Shown: one piece after another, positions 1-8,014 of the stretch
Position numbering within the stretch: the stretch's first letter is position 1
Layout of the letters: each line of letters begins with the position of its first letter
NCBI GenBank assembly: GCA_034509735.1
Contig: JACGWO010000005.1
Span: 14,869,264-14,933,263, forward strand
Source of the DNA: Sesamum alatum
Lineage: Eukaryota > Streptophyta > Magnoliopsida > Lamiales > Pedaliaceae
Length of the DNA: 64,000 bases
Direction: 5' to 3'
Notes under the pieces: model-generated
The model's input: the letters and a program-made list of their open reading frames with translations, nothing else
The model's database searches: none
Told to the model about the DNA's origin: nothing
Translations under genes and position numbers: made by a program

Positions 1-23
1 GGCATATGGGTGATTGGCTTTAA
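1..23 (+). CDS. C-terminal codons of copia RNase H (A1), partial
   Basis: Codons 3-23 read HMGDWL followed by TAA, the same end as the A2 polyprotein at 38717-38737. Only the extreme C terminus is in the window, so integrity of the A1 polyprotein cannot be judged. Confidence 0.7.
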
Positions 24-28
24 AGGTC

Positions 29-39
29 AAGTGGGAGAT
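29..39 (+). other. polypurine tract of A1
   Basis: AAGTGGGAGAT lies directly before the LTR start TGTTAGAATAGG. It is the plus-strand primer site for reverse transcription. The same 11 bases precede the 3' LTRs at 38756 and 45618, and in reverse complement follow the B1 LTR at 11530. Confidence 0.88.
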
Positions 40-925
40 TGTTAGAATAGGTGACCATGTAAGCCAATTTTGGCGGGTATATGTAACCTATGTCTAGACA
101 ATTATAGGTGTTTGATAAATCATTAATGAATAAAGAAGTGAATTTCATTTGGCATTACTTTGTTTGTGTTCACTTATATCTGTTTTCTATATCTGTTCAC
201 TACGCAAACAAAGCCCACGGACTGAGAATCAATTTCAGGGACTGGGACTACGCTTGGAGGTAGGTCCATGGAATCAGTCTTCCCGAATCAGTCCGGAAAT
301 CTCCAAGTCAAGGAATCCCGAAAATGGGTACCAGGATTCCATTTGAGACTTGCACTAAGCACCTGCTGTCGTGTTTCATCGACGGGTGACGAGGGTCGTC
401 TAAGCAGTGTTAGTGGGTTAGCATGCTGGGACGCAGCTGACTGAGGTGACTCGCGGGAACCGTCTTACGGAGGACCTTGAGTATGGTCAGCAAGGTATGA
501 CGTGTATTCCCGGTTCCAACGGTACAGGTCAAGTCCTTTGACTTGAGGAATTGCTGAGTTTACCTGTACATCAGGGCTGTATCTTAGATATGGTGAGAGA
601 TTGCCAGAATTCTCTTTGGTAGTCATAAGCCATGTCTAGTGCAGTTCTGGTGTGCAAAGTGACAGTAGTTTCCAAGAAAGGATCTGTCTCCTGTCAATAG
701 GTTTTGGCAGTTGAGTCTCATGTATACTCTAAGTCTTGTCCCTAAAACTGTGGCCACAGTGACTGAACAGAAGGGAAGGATTCCCTTGCGGCGTTCAGTG
801 AGGACAGACCGACACTTAGGTCCAAAATGGGTACCTGCATTTTCCGTGCCCTAGACTCTAAGTGATGAGACCGAAGACAGAAGGACAAGTGTACTGTTAG
901 AGCCTAAATGTTCATCCCTGAATAT

Positions 926-980
926 TTCACCTAGTCTCTAGTGCCATGGACCGTTGCTAGATGGCCACCCATGGTAACGG
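926..980 (+). promoter_or_regulatory. U3 block conserved between families A, B and C
   Basis: This stretch of about 55 bp, starting TTTCACCTAGTCTCTAGTGC and ending CCATGGTAACGG, is almost identical in the LTRs of all three families, although the surrounding U3 is diverged. Examples: B3 near 28660-28717, C2 near 27109-27165. It contains two CCATGG palindromes and an outer CCGTT/AACGG pair. It lies about 460 bp upstream of the TATA box. A protein-binding or enhancer role is inference. Confidence 0.4.
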
Positions 981-1330
981 AAGGATTCTAGGAATCCGAC
1001 CAAGTCTAGTTGAAAGGTGAACCTAAAGAGTCACACACTATCCACACACATTTAGATATTTAATTAGGAATTAAATATTGGAGTGAAGGAATGATTAAAT
1101 TGGATTTAATCGGGTCCTTTATTTTTTTCTTGGAGAAATAATTCCTTCTATTAGATATAAGGAATTAAATTGATAAATTAGATTTATCAAAGGGATTTAT
1201 TTAATGGGCTTAAATAATATTTATATTTATTTTAGCCTCTTGGAAATATTTAAATAGGTTTTAAATATTCCATTAAATTAAATTAAATCAACGGTTGAGA
1301 TCAATGGGAGAGATGGATGGCTAGGATTGT

Positions 1331-1445
1331 TTTGACTAGGTCAAAACACTACTTTGACTAGGACTTTGACTAGGTCAAAATCCTAGTCAAAATAGAGTTC
1401 TTGAAAGAGGAGTTTAAAGAGGATTAGACTCCTCTTCTATATAAA
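1331..1445 (+). promoter_or_regulatory. LTR promoter of A1: TTGAC array and TATA box
   Basis: TTTGACTAGGTCAAA occurs at 1331-1345 and again at 1365-1379, with further TTTGACTAGG and CCTAGTCAAA copies between and after. These are W-box-like TTGAC cores in head-to-head pairs. TATATAAA follows at 1438-1445, about 45 bp after the array, and a CA/CT-rich stretch lies downstream. Known: WRKY factors bind TTGACC/T. Inferred: a defence- or stress-responsive Pol II promoter that drives the genomic RNA. Confidence 0.6.
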
Positions 1446-1899
1446 CCCCTAGCATCCTACAAGTTGAAAGATGATGAATCTCCAACACACACACAACACA
1501 CACACACACTCGGCTCTCTCTCCCTCCATCTCGTCCGGCCTCTCTCTCTCCAAGAAACACATTCCACTAGTTCTCTTGTTCTTGGAACATTAGAACTTGA
1601 TGAATCAATACTGTTAATTCATAACGTGTTGTTGATTCATCCACTCCAAAATATTATACACTTGTTCGTTGCTAGCACGACGTGCAAGATACGTGGGTGG
1701 ATCGTGTGTCACGATTTGGAGGGTCTCAAGAACGAGATCTTGGTACAAAACGGGGAACAACGCGTGTAGCCGTTGAAGACGAAAACGACAACGGGTAGGT
1801 CTCGTTTTAGATTTTCGTCCTCTTTTATTTTTCAACCCTATGGCCTCCATGATATGTTATATGTGATTTATTCATGAGATACACCGAACACCCGGGAAA

Positions 1900-1922
1900 T
1901 TTCAAAGGCACACCCTTTGAAA
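1900..1922 (+). other. LTR stem-loop near the 3' end (A subtype I)
   Basis: TTTCAAAGG (1900-1908), loop CACAC, CCTTTGAAA (1914-1922): a perfect 9-bp stem. It lies just after ACACCGAACACCCGGG. In A subtype II, B and C LTRs the same place has a stem of different sequence that still pairs, always with a CACAC-type loop in the sense direction. It lies about 460 bp downstream of the TATA box, so it should be in the transcribed R/U5 part. Confidence 0.65.
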
Positions 1923-2025
1923 CGTGTTTTAAATTTAAAAGCATGTTTAAATTCCGTTTTAATTTTTTTAATTATACCGCGCTTCCGCATTCGCGCTTTC
2001 CCGGGACGATCCACAATTCCTTTCA

Positions 2026-4822
2026 ATACCATGCTGCTATGGCGAGCAGAATCCGAATGGACTTAGCCATGGCTATAGGCGAGTAGGTATCCTCAAAATC
2101 GACCCCGGGTCGTTGAGTGTATCCCTTAGCTACAAGCCTAGCCTTAAAGGTTGTGACTTCTCCATCAACGCCAAGTTTGTGCTTGTAGACCCACTTACAG
2201 CCCACTGGCTTAACACCTTTCGGTGGATCTACGAGACTCCAAACTTGGTTTTCGCTCATGGAGTCCATTTCGGCTTTCATGGCCTCAAGCCATTTCCCGG
2301 AGTCGATGTCAGACATCGTTTCTCCATAAGTCTTAGGATCGTTATCCAAAAGATCGGTCGCACCTAGAAAGCCATATCTCATTGGAGGTCTGAACTCTCT
2401 AGTGGACCTACGGAGAACGGGAACGTCAGTGGTGACTGTGGCGCGCTGACTGTATCGGAGCCGGTGGTTCAGGAACCGGGGCTGGCTGTTCCTGAGGCTG
2501 TCCTTCATGCCTAGCATGTTGGACTTCTCGAGGTTGGTCAGCCCTTCGGCTGTCTATCCTGAATCCTCTAAGTGAGGGTTCCGCGGCTTCTTCTGATGGC
2601 TGGATTCCATCACTTGATTCCTCAAGGATCAGCTCATCAGGTTGGATATCCTCCGGGAAGCCTTGCTCCAAGAATACTGCATTTCTTGAAACAAACACCT
2701 TTTGCTCCAAGGGGTCATAAACCAAGTAAATAACCCCCAGTTTCTTTAGGGTATCCAACGAACCTGCATAAGCTAGACCTAGATTCTAACTTATCTCCCA
2801 CTAACCTCTTGACGTTATGCGGGGCTACCCCACACTTTCAAGTAGTTTGTAGGATGCAGGCTTGCCGTGCCATATCTCATATGGCGTTTGGGTCAATGTG
2901 CTAGTAGGGCCAAATTCAATAATTTGGCCGTCGTTTCTAGTGCATAGCGCAAAACGATAAGGGCAATTTGGTAAAACTCATCATGGACCGAACCATGTCC
3001 AACAGGGTCGATTTCCCTCCTTTCAGAGACACCATTTAACTGCGGTGTTCCTGGAGGTGTCCATTTCTGATATTATACCATGTTCTTTTAGATAGTCTAG
3101 GAACTCCGTACTAAGGTATTCACCGCCTCGGTCCGACCGAAGGATTTTAATTTTGCAGTTGGTTTGGTTCTCCACTTCAAGTCTGAATTCTTTAAACCTC
3201 TCAAGAGCTTCAGACTTGTACCTCATCAGGTAAACATAACCATACCGTGAATGATCATCGGTGAAGGTTATGAAGTAGGAGAACCCACCTCGGGCCTGCG
3301 TCCTTAGTGGGCCACATACGTCTGTATGGACCAAGTCCAACAGACCTGTGGCAAGCCTGCTTTGTCCTACAAAGGGCCTCTTGGTCATTTTCCCTCTTAG
3401 ACAGGACTCACAAAGTTGGTAGATCGTTCAAGTCCCCAACCTCTAGGTTCTTTTGAGTCTACCAACCTTTTCATCCTATCTTGGGATATGTGACCTAGCC
3501 TAGCGTGCCACAGACGTGCGTTCCCGTTATTATCTAATTTTCGTTTGTGTTGTGCATTGAGGACGAAATTCGTTTGTTGCAAGATATAGAGTCCGTTATG
3601 TAATGTACCAAGTAGATGAGCAATTCCACACCTCATCAAATAAAAGCAATTTTTATTGATTCTAAACTCATAACCACTATTGTCCAACAATGGAATGGAA
3701 ATGATGTTTTTAATCATACTGGGTACAAAATAAACTTATTCTAAATCTATGCTAATATTATCACTAATCACTAGAGTGGCGGATCCTACTGCTTCTGCCG
3801 ATATGGCCTTGCCATTCCTCAAGCTTCAGGATCATGTCCCCGCTACCCAGTTTTCTGCTTCTTTTCAACACCTGCAAGTCATTGCAAATGTGAGCTCCAC
3901 AGCCGGTATCTAATACCCAAGAGGCAGAACTAGTGACCATATTAACCTCAATCACATATATACCTTGGTTCGAGAAGAGTTTGGGGCACTCTCTCTTCCA
4001 ATGCCCTTTCTCACGGCAGTTGATACATATGGCATATACCTTTGACTGTTGCTTGGAGACAATCTTTCCCTTTCCTTTGCCTTTCCCCTCTTTGCAATGG
4101 AACACTCTTAGTGTTCGTAGCTGCTTTGACGGCCTTTCCCTTCCCTTTCTTCTTTTTCCAACGTCCGGCACCCTTGCCTTTCGTATTAGAAGTTGAAGCA
4201 CCTCCAAACAATACCGAAGGCGTGGACTTCTTAGTCGTTGCCTCGTATTGCACCAACATATTGATCAACTCATGAATGCCTTTGTCAAGTGCGTTCATGT
4301 TGTAGTTGACGATAAATTGGTCAAAGGAGGGTGGGAGTGACCGAAGGATCACATCTATGTACGTTTCATTATCGAGACCTGCCTTTACGTCCTCGAGCTT
4401 TTCCACCAGGGTAAGCATTTTAACCCCGTGCTCTTGTACAGCGGATCCTTCTGTCATTTTAGTTCCAAAGAACGCCTTGGTCGCGACATACCTAGTATGC
4501 CGGTCCGGGACTGCATAGCAATCCTTTTAGGCGAGCCATAATGGAAGGGACATCGTCTAGCCTTTCATACTGCTTCTGAATCTCATTGGTCATCGAAGCA
4601 AGTATGATGCTACGGACCTTCCGATTATCCTTATGCCAAGTCTCGAACGTCTCACGTTCTTCTGGCGTGGATCCTTCCGGTAAGGTCCTAGGGAGAGGCT
4701 CGTCCATGACGTAGCCTTGGTTCTCGTAATCTAGGACTATCCTGAGATTTCGCAACCAGTCGTTGTAGTTTGTTCCATTGAATCTGTTTGTCTCAAGAAT
4801 GGTGGAAAGTGGGTTCTTAGAT
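2026..4822 (-). pseudogene. broken gag-pol of A3 (gag to N-terminal RT)
   Basis: Read on the minus strand: gag (4822 down to about 4000), zinc knuckle with C-x2-C-x4-H-x4-C (about 4025-3985), protease with WVLDTGCGAH (near 3910), integrase with LWHARLGHIS, HTDVCGP, DRGGEY (3720-3020), then the linker and N-terminal RT up to LLAIAAWY at 2026, where A1 cuts in. It is not translatable: the gag start codon has become ATA (4820-4822), and reading shifts frame several times (about 4515, 4105, 3750, 3390, 3020, 2760 and 2430). Compared with A2 the domain order is complete up to the cut. It encoded capsid and replication enzymes of a copia element. Confidence 0.88.
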
Positions 4823-4930
4823 ATTTTAAAATCTACATTTTAGAAAACAGCGCGCGATCAGCAGAAAATAAAAGACGGTGGTTTGATAAAATAATTAAAT
4901 GCATGGACTTTAGTCATTTAATCCTCCCAC

Positions 4931-4938
4931 TATTTATA
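4931..4938 (-). promoter_or_regulatory. internal TATA box upstream of gag (A3)
   Basis: On the minus strand this reads TATAAATA followed by GTGGGAGG, about 110 bp before the gag start. The same arrangement is present in A2 (34574), A4 (60392), C1 (21651) and C2 (41998). It is outside the LTR, so it would be a second promoter. Confidence 0.5.
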
Positions 4939-5202
4939 CGAAAACACGGTACTCTCAAACGTGATTTTCGGGAAATCCTTTCCAAGTGGGCTTGGGATCC
5001 ACAGCGATTTTTCCCATACCCCGCTTTTACGATTCGCATGGAAAAGATCCTGTGGGAGGTATTCCATACCATTCTCGTTCCACGAGATTCCCAAGATTAT
5101 TGCCTCACCCTTTCACATGATTCCGAGGACTCCAAGCGAATCATGTTAATTGGGCGTTAGACCCAACCCAATCGACCGAGCCACGGACCCACTGGTACCC
5201 CC

Positions 5203-5292
5203 CACGACTCGTGAGACAGGTAGCAACAGCCCGCTTTTCGTTCATGACATAATGCAGCTTCCTTTAAGTACAATAACGTGCCACGACTCGTG
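5203..5292 (-). other. pair of CACGA-C-TCGTG palindromes (A3 leader)
   Basis: CACGACTCGTG at 5203-5213 and again at 5282-5292, 79 bp apart, each followed by AGAC. The arms CACGA/TCGTG pair perfectly around one base. The same pair is present in A2 (34221, 34300), B1 (15035, 15115), C1 (21922, 22004) and C2 (41642, 41724). Candidate RNA dimerisation or packaging hairpins, or a dimeric factor site; the role is unknown. Confidence 0.5.
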
Positions 5293-5601
5293 AGACCACG
5301 CTATTGACCTAAAGCAGCTTCCTCACTATGCCATGGATTGGAAGGCATGGACAAACTCCTAGAGTTCTGTCCATTTTGTCTAGGGTCTAATATTTTTAAC
5401 ATTGGTCCAACCAATGTGAGAGTAAGTAATGACCGAGATCTCAAATAAATATCTACACATAATATCCATAATGCGTAAATAAACCATTCATAGCAGTTAT
5501 ACGATAAATAAATAATCCATTCATCCATCATCATAACCACATGCAAAATTAAAGCCTAGCACGCCCCTGTTGGATGATCACGAGCCCGAATCCTATGCGA
5601 T

Positions 5602-5619
5602 CCACTGAGCCCGCAGTGG
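5602..5619 (-). other. CCACTG/CAGTGG leader hairpin (A3)
   Basis: CCACTG, 6-base loop AGCCCG, CAGTGG. The same hairpin is found in the leaders of B1 (15440-15457), B2 (about 54653) and A4, A2 and C2, and in C1 with one arm changed (22292). It sits 300-400 bp on the PBS side of the palindrome pair. Confidence 0.5.
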
Positions 5620-6357
5620 ATCTATGGTCAATCTAGGGTTGGTCCTATACTATTACATTAATAGTAACCCAATCATCATGCTGATGGGCCTTGGTCTCTT
5701 TTTCTCTTTCTTCACTTCATGGAAAACACCAAGGGGCCTCCCATCTGGGCTCTCCATGTGGTCCTTCCTTCTTCTCCACCAATTACAAAAAAAAAGGAAA
5801 CCTCACTCCTAGTCTACTCTCATTACATATTGAAAATATAGAAACCCCAGCGAAAACCCGGGGGGAGTACATAAGGAGGGAGGTAGAATGCCTTATTATT
5901 CCAAGGCAACCAGAAAGAGAGAAGGAGAAAGCAGTAAAAGAGGCACACAGGCCCAACATAAAATAAACCATACATCCGGTCTTAGGGCTCGCGATCATCC
6001 ATTTCCATCCAACACACATAATCACATGATCCAATCACATAATTGCATAATACCACCAACATATGATTTCCAATCATAAATATCCAAAATAATTAATGAA
6101 TATGTGCACAACGTGTGAAAAATAAAACACAAATATTGGTAATAATATTTTCTCGTTTTAGGAAAACCTTTCCTCATTATTTTAAGTAAAATAACCCCGG
6201 GATTCCGAATCCAATGTATTTTACTCCTAAAATAATGTCTTTAGAAAAATAGGCATAATTGAACCAAAAACGATTTTTCAGAATTAATTCAAAATTAAAA
6301 CTGAAAATAATTAAAAAATAAAAGAATAATACTGCTAGGGTTTGAAACCCTAGCAGC

Positions 6358-6880
6358 AGCAGCTGCCGCCGCCGCCGGCGGCTCGCCGGCACGCGCGCAG
6401 GCACTGCCTGGCCGGGCGCCCGCGCGCAGGCCCTTGCCTGCGTGCGCGCGCGCCTGGCCGGCAGCGCGCTGCGCGGCCCGGCATGCCGGCAGGCCGCCGC
6501 GCGCTCAGGCTCCCCTGCCTTGCGCGCGCGCTGGCCTGCTGGCTGCCGGCCGTGCCGTGCGCAGTGCGCGCGCAGACGCGCACTGGGCACGCCTGCCGGG
6601 CGCGCGCGCGCAGACTCCTTCGTCTGCGTGCGCGCGCGCCTCGCGGCGCCGCCCAGAGCCCGTCCGCGCGCGGACTCGCAGGCGCGCGGCCTTGCGCGCG
6701 CGCCCGGCAAACACCCTTGTCTGCGTGCGCGCGCGCGCCTGCGCGCAGCCTTCCTGGCTGCGCGCCGCCCCGCGCGGCGGCTGGGCGGGCGCGCGCAGGC
6801 CTCCCTTGCCTGCGCGCGTCTGCCCTGCCGGCAGCATGCGGCTGCGCGCGGCCAGCCCTCCCGGCTGGCCGGCTGCGTCG
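6358..6880 (-). other. GC-rich hairpin-array block of A3 leader
   Basis: About 520 bp made almost wholly of G and C inside an AT-rich leader, with runs of alternating CGCGCGCG. It contains a series of short perfect hairpins: 6741-6765 (10-bp arms GCGCGCAGCC / GGCTGCGCGC, 5-base loop), 6791-6817 (10-bp arms GCGCGCAGGC / GCCTGCGCGC, 7-base loop), and near-perfect ones at 6423-6444 and 6607-6630. Loops on this strand are pyrimidine-rich (CCTT, TCCTTC, TTCCT). Long open frames here on both strands are a by-product of GC richness. Confidence 0.8.
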
Positions 6881-6937
6881 TTTCTCGTTTTTCGTTCAAT
6901 TTTTCCACCCCGTTTTCCCAAGAAAAACAGAAAATCA

Positions 6938-7623
6938 CCACTGGTACCCCCACGACTCGTGAGACAGGTAGCAGCAGCCTGCTTTTCGTTCATGACATAA
7001 TGCAGCTTCCTTTGAGTGCAATAACGTGCCATGACTCGTGAGACCACGCTATTGACCTAAAGCAGCTTACTCACTATGCCATGGATTGGAAGGCATGGAC
7101 AAACTCCTAGAGTTTATGTCCACTTTGTCTAGGGTCTAATATTGTGACATTGGTCCAACCATGTGAGAGTAAGTAATGACCGAGATCTCAAATAAATATC
7201 TACACATACATCCAAAAATGCGTAAATAAACCATCCACAGCAGTTATACGATAAATAAACAGCCCATTCATTCAACAGCATAACCACATGCAAAATGAAA
7301 GCCTAGCACGCCCCTGTTGGATGATCACGAGCCCGAATCCTATGCGATCCACTGAGCCCGCAGTGGATCTATGGTCAATCTAGGGTTGGTCCTATACTAT
7401 TACATTAATAGTAACCCAATCATCATGCTGATGGGCCTTGGTCTCTTTTTCTCTTTCTTCACTTCATGGAAAACACCAAGGGGCCTCCCGTCTGGGCTCT
7501 CCATGTGGTCCTTCCTTCTTCTCCACCAATTACAAAAAAAAAACAAAACCTCACTCCTAGTCTACTCTCATTACATATTGAAAAATAGAAACCCCAGCGA
7601 AAACCCGGGGGGAGTACATAAGG
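6938..7623. repeat. leader segment, second copy of tandem duplication
   Basis: Second copy of 5189-5876, joined at 6938 to the AT/GC-rich leader sequence that lies near the PBS in A4. The joint carries a few bases of shared sequence (CAC/CCA). One palindrome of the pair is changed here (7030-7040). The copy ends at 7623 where B1 inserted; TAAGG (7619-7623) would be the B1 target-site copy. Confidence 0.85.
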
Positions 7624-8014
7624 TGAAAGAAATCGGTGGATCGTCCCGGGAGATTAACGCGAATAGCGGAAGCGCGAAATAGTGCGTAATAAAATTACAA
7701 AGCATAATTAAATGGAATTTAAGCTATGCATAACATACATAAAACGAATCAAGGGGTGTGCCCTTGATTCTCCCGGGCGTTCGGTGTATCTCATGTTCAA
7801 TAAAACACAACATGGAGGCCATAGAAATTGAAACCGAAAAAAACGAAATTAAAGAACCTACCCGGTTGTAGTTTTGTCTTCGTTTCGGCTACACGCATTG
7901 TTCCCCGTTTTGCACCAAGATCTCAAAGAAGAGACCCTCTAAATCATCTCACTCGCTGCACCGGAAAGCAACCAACCCTTGTGCTAGCAAGAAAATCATT
8001 GGGGAGAAGAGACA
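7624..8014 (-). repeat. B1 3' LTR, part 1 (U5 side)
   Basis: Starts TGAAAGAAATCGGTGG and matches the first part of the B1 5' LTR at 17005. It includes the LTR stem-loop in which GAATCAAGGG pairs with CCCTTGATTC. It is interrupted after GAGACA at 8014 by A5 and resumes at 9685. Confidence 0.88.

Larger units (their letters stand above)
1..2025 (+). mobile_element. Ty1/copia element A1, 3' end only
   Basis: The window opens inside this element. It holds the last codons of RNase H, the polypurine tract and a complete 3' LTR; the rest lies to the left of the window. The LTR ends in CTTTCA and is followed directly by the RT part of an oppositely oriented family A element, so A1 inserted into A3. 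The 5 bases ATACC after the LTR (2026-2030) are the expected right copy of a 5-bp target-site duplication; the left copy is outside the window. Confidence 0.9.
40..2025 (+). repeat. 3' LTR of A1 (family A, subtype I)
   Basis: A 1986-bp LTR from TGTTAGAATAGGTGACC to CTTTCA. It closely matches the A2 3' LTR at 38756-40738 along its whole length. Visible parts are a U3 block shared by all families (926-980), a TTGAC-rich array (1331-1393), a TATA box (1438-1445), a CA/CT-rich stretch after it (about 1483-1555), and a stem-loop near the 3' end (1900-1922). The short open frame at 149-346 recurs in other A LTRs only because the LTRs are recent copies. Confidence 0.93.
5189..5876. repeat. leader segment, first copy of tandem duplication
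   Basis: This stretch, from ACTGGTACCCCC to GGGAGTACATAAGG, recurs as 6938-7623 in the same orientation with only scattered differences. The duplicated unit is about 1.75 kb (5189 to 6937). The second copy is broken by B1. Confidence 0.85.
4823..6937 (-). other. A3 leader, proximal copy
   Basis: Non-coding leader between PBS and gag, read right to left. It contains the GC-rich hairpin block (6358-6880), an AT-rich stretch (5880-6357), a CCACTG/CAGTGG hairpin (5602-5619), two CACGA-C-TCGTG palindromes (5203-5213 and 5282-5292), and a TATA box (4931-4938). The end towards the PBS is replaced at 6938 by a second copy of sequence from 5189 onwards. The short frames in it overlap on both strands and have no family resemblance. 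Confidence 0.75.

Noticed and set aside
149..346. Small open frame repeated at 33120-33317, 38863-39102 and 55950-56147
   Set aside because: It lies in the U3 part of family A LTRs; its repetition only reflects the similarity of LTR copies. It has no recognisable domain and no upstream promoter.
1483..1555. CA/CT microsatellite-like stretch, possible independent simple repeat
   Set aside because: It is a regular part of the family A LTR after the TATA box (also at about 40198 and 57281), not a separate locus.
6177..7047. Long open frames (up to 258 codons) on both strands across the GC-rich block, and similar ones at 16507-16873, 22914-23233, 30713-31109 and 61798-62382
   Set aside because: They overlap in several frames on both strands, are Ala/Arg-rich low-complexity, and follow from lack of stop codons in GC-rich sequence. 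No frame is favoured between copies.
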